Source: Candidatus Phycorickettsia trachydisci (lineage in GTDB: Bacteria; Pseudomonadota; Alphaproteobacteria; Rickettsiales; Rickettsiaceae). From it: a DNA stretch of 10,754 bases. The notes under the pieces are model-generated. The model saw only the letters and a program-made list of their open reading frames with translations. It was not told where the DNA came from and did no database searches. The first letter of the stretch is position 1. The number at the start of each line of letters is the position of its first letter. This document shows, piece after piece, positions 7,000-10,754 of the stretch. The DNA lies in the NCBI GenBank assembly GCA_945875085.1, contig CAMCJU010000015.1:1-10754 (forward strand), written 5' to 3'. Position numbers and translations under genes: made by a program.

Positions 7000-7540
7000 T
7001 ATATTTAGCCAACCATTTCCTTGCTTTGAACTAAAGCAAGGCATAATACTAGATAATATATGCCCAGAAAGCGATGCAATAGAATATTTCTTCTACATGA
7101 ACAATCCGCAAGTAAAAGATTTTATATCCATGGGAAACTTGCCAAGTTCAGTAGAAAAAGCCAAGGAAGATCTGCGCTATTGGGGCAGTCTTTTTGCTGC
7201 TACAAGAGGTTTCTACTGGGCCATTAGGAGCCAGGAAACATTAATTGGTACTTGTGGCTTTAATACACTATCTTTCAATCACCTGAAAGGGGAAATAAGC
7301 TATGATCTGTCATGCGACTACTGGAGACAGGGCATTATGACTGCTGCAATTAACGCAATAGTAGGCTTTTCTCATAATATTTTGGAATTAAATAGAGTTC
7401 AGGCATGCACAGCTAAAACCAACAAAAAATCTATAAAATTACTAGAAAGGTGCAAGTTTAAAGCTGAAGGCTTGATGAGGAAATTTGAAATACTAAATGG
7501 GCAAAGCGTTGATTATATCCTCTACTCCCATATAAAATAG
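6992..7540 (+). CDS. GNAT family N-acetyltransferase, RimJ/RimL-like
   Basis: The 182-residue protein is a single GNAT domain of the Acetyltransf_3 type, which uses acetyl-CoA to acetylate protein N-termini or small amines. Visible features are FYWAIRSQETLIGTCGF (about 74-90), GEISYDL (100-106), the acetyl-CoA loop YWRQGIMTAAI (110-120), LNRVQACTAKTNKKSIKLLE (133-152), and KFKAEGLMRKFEILNGQSVDY near the C-terminus. This wording matches ribosomal-protein acetyltransferase relatives, but the substrate cannot be assigned. The ATG at 6992 overlaps the end of mlaC by 8 bases, and an AAAGGAG sits directly against it with no spacer, so translation may depend on coupling to mlaC. The next gene follows after 5 bases. 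Length is usual for the family. Confidence 0.85.
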   Translation: MHSIFSQPFPCFELKQGIILDNICPESDAIEYFFYMNNPQVKDFISMGNLPSSVEKAKEDLRYWGSLFAATRGFYWAIRSQETLIGTCGFNTLSFNHLKGEISYDLSCDYWRQGIMTAAINAIVGFSHNILELNRVQACTAKTNKKSIKLLERCKFKAEGLMRKFEILNGQSVDYILYSHIK

Positions 7541-7545
7541 CAATT

Positions 7546-8463
7546 ATGAAGTCAAGTCCATTGATATTAGGCATAAAAGGATATTCCTTGACTCAAGCTG
7601 AAAAAGAAATATACGCTAGCGCCAACCCCTTTGGATTTATCCTCTTTAAAAGGAACATGCAATCAGCTCGTCAGGTCCTGCAACTAACAAGCGATTTGCG
7701 CCAGCTTTGCAATGACTTGCAGTATATTTTTATTGACGAAGAAGGGGGGCGCGTTTCACGCCTTATGACATCAAACTTAGTACCAAAGGGCACATTTCCT
7801 CCAGCTTATTCCTTCTACGAGTTATGCTTAAAAGACGGCCTTAGCGTTGCGCAAAAGGAAGTAGAAGAAAATTATTTCACGATAGGAACAAGGCTAAAAG
7901 AATTGGGTATTAATGGAAATTTTGCCCCGGTGGCAGACCTGCTATACAATCAGGCTAATGGCGTAATTGGCAACCGCAGCTTTGGCCCAGCCAAGGCAAT
8001 TGTAATTAGTCTATGCCGTAGCGCATTAGCTGGACTTCGCCAAGCTGGCGTTGATGGTTGCATCAAACATATCCCTGGACATGGCCTTGCTAAGCAAGAC
8101 AGTCATATATCGCTACCAATCGTAGAAAATGATTTAGAGTTTCTCCAAGCCAGAGACTTTAGTGTTTTTAACCAACTAGCCAAAGATGCCCAATTTGCCA
8201 TGACGGCTCACGTTTTATATACATGCCTAGATGACTCTGACCCAATTACTACCTCAAAAAAAGCAATCAGTTATATAAAGCAAAATATTTTTAATGGCCA
8301 ATTGATAACCGATGATATAGCAATGGGCGCTTTAGGGCAAGATATAGTGGATAATGCAAAGAAGGCTTTTGCAGCCGGCTGCGATATAATATTATACGGC
8401 GATCCTGATCTTAGCAATATCGTCAAAATAGTTGAATTACTTCCAAACAACATTACAAAGTAA
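7546..8463 (+). CDS. nagZ: Beta-N-acetylhexosaminidase NagZ (GH3)
   Basis: This 305-residue cytosolic glycosidase removes GlcNAc from GlcNAc-anhydroMurNAc-peptides during peptidoglycan recycling. The GH3 signature KHIPGHG (174-180) followed by DSH (185-187) supplies the Asp-His acid/base pair. The nucleophile is expected at Asp256 in LITDDIAMGAL. FIDEEGGRVSRL (62-73) and GNFAPVADLL (124-133) are further family motifs; the first reads DEEGG where DQEGG is more common. Length fits a single-domain NagZ without the C-terminal extension of larger GH3 enzymes. No signal peptide is present, consistent with a cytosolic role. It starts 5 bases after the acetyltransferase stop. A 13-base tandem repeat spans its stop codon. 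With ddl downstream it gives the run a cell-wall theme. Other recycling genes are not in view. Confidence 0.93.
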   Translation: MKSSPLILGIKGYSLTQAEKEIYASANPFGFILFKRNMQSARQVLQLTSDLRQLCNDLQYIFIDEEGGRVSRLMTSNLVPKGTFPPAYSFYELCLKDGLSVAQKEVEENYFTIGTRLKELGINGNFAPVADLLYNQANGVIGNRSFGPAKAIVISLCRSALAGLRQAGVDGCIKHIPGHGLAKQDSHISLPIVENDLEFLQARDFSVFNQLAKDAQFAMTAHVLYTCLDDSDPITTSKKAISYIKQNIFNGQLITDDIAMGALGQDIVDNAKKAFAAGCDIILYGDPDLSNIVKIVELLPNNITK

Positions 8464-8479
8464 CACTACAAAGTAACAT
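8454..8479 (+). repeat. 13-base tandem repeat spanning the nagZ stop codon
   Basis: TACAAAGTAACA occurs at 8454-8465 and again at 8467-8478, giving a 13-base period with only the last base of each unit differing. The first copy includes the nagZ TAA; the second copy is non-coding. It looks like a small duplication by replication slippage. Confidence 0.8.
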
Positions 8480-8506
8480 CACAAAACAACCTCAAGACTA
8501 ATATAT

Positions 8507-9172
8507 ATGGATATTGATTTTAAAGTTCCTAACAACCACAAGGAGGTAGTGATACATTCATGCTGCGCGCCGTGCTCCGGGCCGCTAATAGAAAAAATGC
8601 ATCAAGCCGATATTGGGCTTACTATATTTTTCTACAACCCTAATATTCATCCCAAGCAAGAATATGAAATCAGGAAAAATGAGAATAAAAGATTTGCCGA
8701 TAAGCTAAAAATACCCTTCATAGATGCTGATTATGACGTGCAAAATTGGTTTGCTAAAGCAAAAGGCATGGAGCAGGAGCCAGAGCGCGGCATAAGATGC
8801 ACCATGTGCTTTGATATGAGATTTTTAGCAACTGCATCTTACGCTTCCAGCAAAGGCTTTAAGGTTTTTACTAGCTCCCTTGGCATATCTAGATGGAAAA
8901 ATATGGATCAGATAAATGATTGTGGCATTAAGGCTGCCAAAGAATATCAGGATCTTATATACTGGGATTACAATTGGCGCAAAGAAGGCGGGGCGCAAAG
9001 GATGTATGACCTTGCCAAAGAAGAAAGTTTTTACAAACAACGTTATTGCGGGTGTATATACTCTTTAAGAGACACCAATAACTGGCATGAGAAAAACAAC
9101 AGACCTAAAATTGAAATAGGGCAAGACTTTTATAGCTTTGAGCAGGATGTTAAAAATACAAGGAATAACTAA
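8507..9172 (+). CDS. queH: Epoxyqueuosine reductase QueH
   Basis: This 221-residue enzyme reduces epoxyqueuosine to queuosine in the wobble position of tRNAs for Asp, Asn, His and Tyr; QueH is the cobalamin-independent alternative to QueG. Diagnostic cysteine motifs are HSCCAPCS (17-24), ERGIRCTMCFDMR (93-105) and RYCGCIYS (179-186), which in the family bind an Fe-S cluster and a second metal. YNPNIHP (43-49) is also typical. Length is usual. The ATG at 8507 lacks a good Shine-Dalgarno sequence. A perfect AAGGAGG lies inside the gene (8540-8546), 2 bases before an in-frame GTG at codon 15, but that spacing is too short for an efficient start. The last 26 bases overlap lptB. Its role is unrelated to the envelope genes around it. 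Confidence 0.95.
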   Translation: MDIDFKVPNNHKEVVIHSCCAPCSGPLIEKMHQADIGLTIFFYNPNIHPKQEYEIRKNENKRFADKLKIPFIDADYDVQNWFAKAKGMEQEPERGIRCTMCFDMRFLATASYASSKGFKVFTSSLGISRWKNMDQINDCGIKAAKEYQDLIYWDYNWRKEGGAQRMYDLAKEESFYKQRYCGCIYSLRDTNNWHEKNNRPKIEIGQDFYSFEQDVKNTRNN

Positions 9173-9863
9173 GTCTTACAATGGCAGATGCGTTGTCAGG
9201 CAAGTCTGTCTAGAAGTAGGTCATGGCATGGTCGTTGGACTCTTAGGGCCTAATGGGTCAGGCAAGACAACTTGTTTCAACATGATCGCTGGCCTTACCC
9301 TTCAAGATCAGGGAACAATATTATTAAACGACCAAGATATAACGCAATTACCAGTATATAAACGCGCGCAATTGGGACTGTGTTATTTACCCCAGGAGCC
9401 GTCTGTATTTCAAAATTTATCCGTTGAAGACAACATTCTAGCAGCGCTTGAATTGCAAGATCTAACAAAATCTAATATGCATAATGAGCTAGATACAATA
9501 ATAGAAAAATTTGCAATAAGCCATGTACGCAAATCTAAAGCAGCTGATCTTTCAGGCGGCGAGAGGCGCAGACTGGAAATTGCCAGGACCATTGCACTAG
9601 AGCCAAAGTTGATCTTGCTAGATGAGCCTTTTGTAGGCATCGATCCAATTGCGATAAAAGAAATTAAAGACATAATAATTGATCTAAAAAAACAAGGCCT
9701 TAGCTTTTTAATTACTGATCATAGCGTGTATCAGGCTCTTCAGATTATTGATATCTGTTATATAATATACAATGGCTCAATACTAATTGGCGATACCAAA
9801 GAAAAAGTTGTAGCCGACCAAAGGGTCAAGGATTTATACCTAGGGGAAAATTTTACTATTTAG
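9147..9863 (+). CDS. lptB: LPS export ABC transporter ATP-binding protein LptB
   Basis: The 238-residue ABC ATPase has Walker A GPNGSGKT (34-41), Q-loop PQEPSVF (82-88), signature LSGGERRR (135-142), Walker B LILLDEP (155-161, catalytic Glu160) and switch His192 in LITDHSVYQAL. The LSGGERRRLEIAR wording, LLDEPFVGIDPIA and the C-terminal YLGE-F ending are typical of LptB, which powers extraction of LPS from the inner membrane with LptF/LptG. The frame is open to a TTG at 9138, but ATG 9147 gives the usual MLKIQGITKSY start. The gene overlaps queH by 26 bases. The usual lptA/lptC neighbours are absent; instead an ABC-2 permease follows after 10 bases, so it might serve that permease as well or instead. 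All catalytic residues are present. Confidence 0.85.
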   Translation: MLKIQGITKSYNGRCVVRQVCLEVGHGMVVGLLGPNGSGKTTCFNMIAGLTLQDQGTILLNDQDITQLPVYKRAQLGLCYLPQEPSVFQNLSVEDNILAALELQDLTKSNMHNELDTIIEKFAISHVRKSKAADLSGGERRRLEIARTIALEPKLILLDEPFVGIDPIAIKEIKDIIIDLKKQGLSFLITDHSVYQALQIIDICYIIYNGSILIGDTKEKVVADQRVKDLYLGENFTI

Positions 9864-9866
9864 AGG
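9862..9866 (+). promoter_or_regulatory. Shine-Dalgarno AGAGG deciding the permease start
   Basis: AGAGG overlaps the lptB stop codon (TAG, 9861-9863) and lies 7 bases before the ATG at 9874. This good spacing supports ATG 9874 over the TTG at 9871 and suggests that translation of the two genes is coupled. Confidence 0.55.
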
Positions 9867-9873
9867 TTAATTG

Positions 9874-10635
9874 ATGAATTTATACGGATTATATACTCTA
9901 TACACTAAAGAGGTAAAGCGCTTTATGAAAGTTTATCATCAGGCAATTTTTACGCCCGCGATATCAGCGCTAATCTTACTGGCTGTTTTTAATCTTGCCA
10001 TGCCTAATAATAGCGCCAAGATCAAAAACGTTGCATTTATTGATTTTATTGGATACGGTCTTATCATAATGAGTATTACTCAAAATGCATTTGCCAATTC
10101 GTCGTCATCTTTGATTATGAGCAAAGTTATCGGCTACATAAACGATTTGCTACTGCCTCCTTTAGGTGGCTTTGAAATAGTCACTGCCTATAGCCTTGGA
10201 GCGATGACCAGGGGGATCTTAGTAGGCTTAGCAGTTAGCATTGCCTTGAGCCCTTTTATCTCATTTACGCTCCATAGTTTAGCATTACTATGCTTCTTTA
10301 GCATTGCTGCAGGATTATTCATGGGGTTACTGGGCATATTAACTGGCCTAATTGCAAATAGCTTTGAGCAAAACGCAGCTTTAACCAACTATATTATTAA
10401 CCCTTTATCGTTTTTATCTGGCACTTTCTACTCCACAGAAAAACTACCCATTTTTTTTCAAAAAATAAATTTAGTCAATCCATTTTTTTATATTATTGAT
10501 GGATTTAGGTATTCGTTAACTGGAGTCAGTGATAGTAATATTAATACTGGAATATGGATGCTGATTTTTTTTAACGGCGGGCTGTTTTTGTTACTAAAGC
10601 ACCTGATTGATATCGGCTGGAAGCTGAAAAATTAA
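9874..10635 (+). CDS. ABC-2 type transporter permease
   Basis: The 253-residue protein is an integral inner-membrane permease with about six predicted helices (near residues 25-43, 55-75, 99-118, 124-146, 150-175 and 225-242). It follows the ABC-2/YadH-like layout: an N-terminal amphipathic segment LYTLYTKEVKRFMKVYHQAIFTP, a central NAFANSSSSLIMSKVIGYINDLLLPPL block, and the C-terminal motif NPLSFLSGTFYSTEKLP followed by NPFFYIIDGFRYSLTG. Such permeases export polysaccharides, drugs or lipids together with a separate ATPase. Similar proteins occur in Rickettsia, from memory. The adjacent lptB is the only ATPase close by on this strand. The substrate cannot be inferred. ddl begins 12 bases downstream. 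No truncation is seen. Confidence 0.85.
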   Translation: MNLYGLYTLYTKEVKRFMKVYHQAIFTPAISALILLAVFNLAMPNNSAKIKNVAFIDFIGYGLIIMSITQNAFANSSSSLIMSKVIGYINDLLLPPLGGFEIVTAYSLGAMTRGILVGLAVSIALSPFISFTLHSLALLCFFSIAAGLFMGLLGILTGLIANSFEQNAALTNYIINPLSFLSGTFYSTEKLPIFFQKINLVNPFFYIIDGFRYSLTGVSDSNINTGIWMLIFFNGGLFLLLKHLIDIGWKLKN

Positions 10636-10647
10636 ATAAATATAAAT

Positions 10648-10754
10648 ATGGATATCTTAACAACAATATTTAATCCCTTAAGTCAAATAACCCCTGTGCA
10701 CACTGGCACAAAGGCCCATGTTGCGGTGCTTGCAGGAGGAATGTCTGCTGAGCG
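10648..10754 (+). CDS. ddl: D-alanine--D-alanine ligase, 5' end (partial)
   Basis: Only the first 35 codons plus two bases are present; the rest lies beyond the right edge. The N-terminal glycine-rich motif HVAVLAGGMSAER (about 23-35) matches the start of the Ddl ATP-grasp ligase, which joins two D-alanines for the peptidoglycan stem peptide in the cytosol. About 22 residues precede this motif, a somewhat long leader like that of rickettsial Ddl (from memory). In many alphaproteobacteria ddl is followed by ftsQ and ftsA, so a division cluster may continue to the right. The 12-base gap after the permease contains no obvious Shine-Dalgarno. The call rests on a short segment. Confidence 0.8.
   Translation, partial: MDILTTIFNPLSQITPVHTGTKAHVAVLAGGMSAE

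Noticed and set aside
9410..9673. 87-codon open frame on the minus strand
   Set aside because: It is antisense to conserved lptB motifs and has no recognisable domain.

Overview
The window looks like a chromosomal stretch of an alphaproteobacterium, most probably a member of Rickettsiales or a close intracellular relative. The reasons are the moderately AT-rich sequence, tight gene packing, the strong resemblance (from memory of the families) of the aconitase, aspartate aminotransferase, TPR-methyltransferase and ABC-2 permease to rickettsial proteins, and the divergent ccmA/acnA arrangement seen in many alphaproteobacteria. No mobile element, phage gene, CRISPR array, tRNA or rRNA is visible. 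There is no intergenic gap over 100 bases.

Left part (1-4454), central metabolism and cytochrome maturation: the start of ccmA (haem export ATPase, minus strand, running off the left edge) is divergent from acnA (aconitase, plus strand). The 92-base gap between them carries a concentric dyad symmetry (557-598) that looks like an operator or leader hairpin. acnA converges on an aspartate/prephenate-type aminotransferase (minus strand), and the two stop codons overlap by 4 bases.

Right part (4555-10754), a co-directional plus-strand run: TPR-methyltransferase, mlaA, mlaC, a RimJ/RimL-like GNAT acetyltransferase, nagZ, queH, lptB, an ABC-2 permease and the first 35 codons of ddl. Gaps are 43 bases or less, and several genes overlap, so the run may be one operon or a few. 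Most of it concerns the envelope: phospholipid asymmetry (MlaA, MlaC), peptidoglycan recycling (NagZ) and precursor synthesis (Ddl), LPS transport (LptB), and an exporter. queH makes the queuosine tRNA modification and looks like a passenger. The 100-base gap between the aminotransferase and the methyltransferase holds a second, imperfect inverted repeat (4497-4542).

Nothing here is clearly a new biological system. The least explained signals are the two dyad symmetries in the divergent intergenic regions, a MlaA without a lipobox, an LptB-type ATPase directly coupled to an ABC-2 permease, and the TPR-methyltransferase of unknown substrate.
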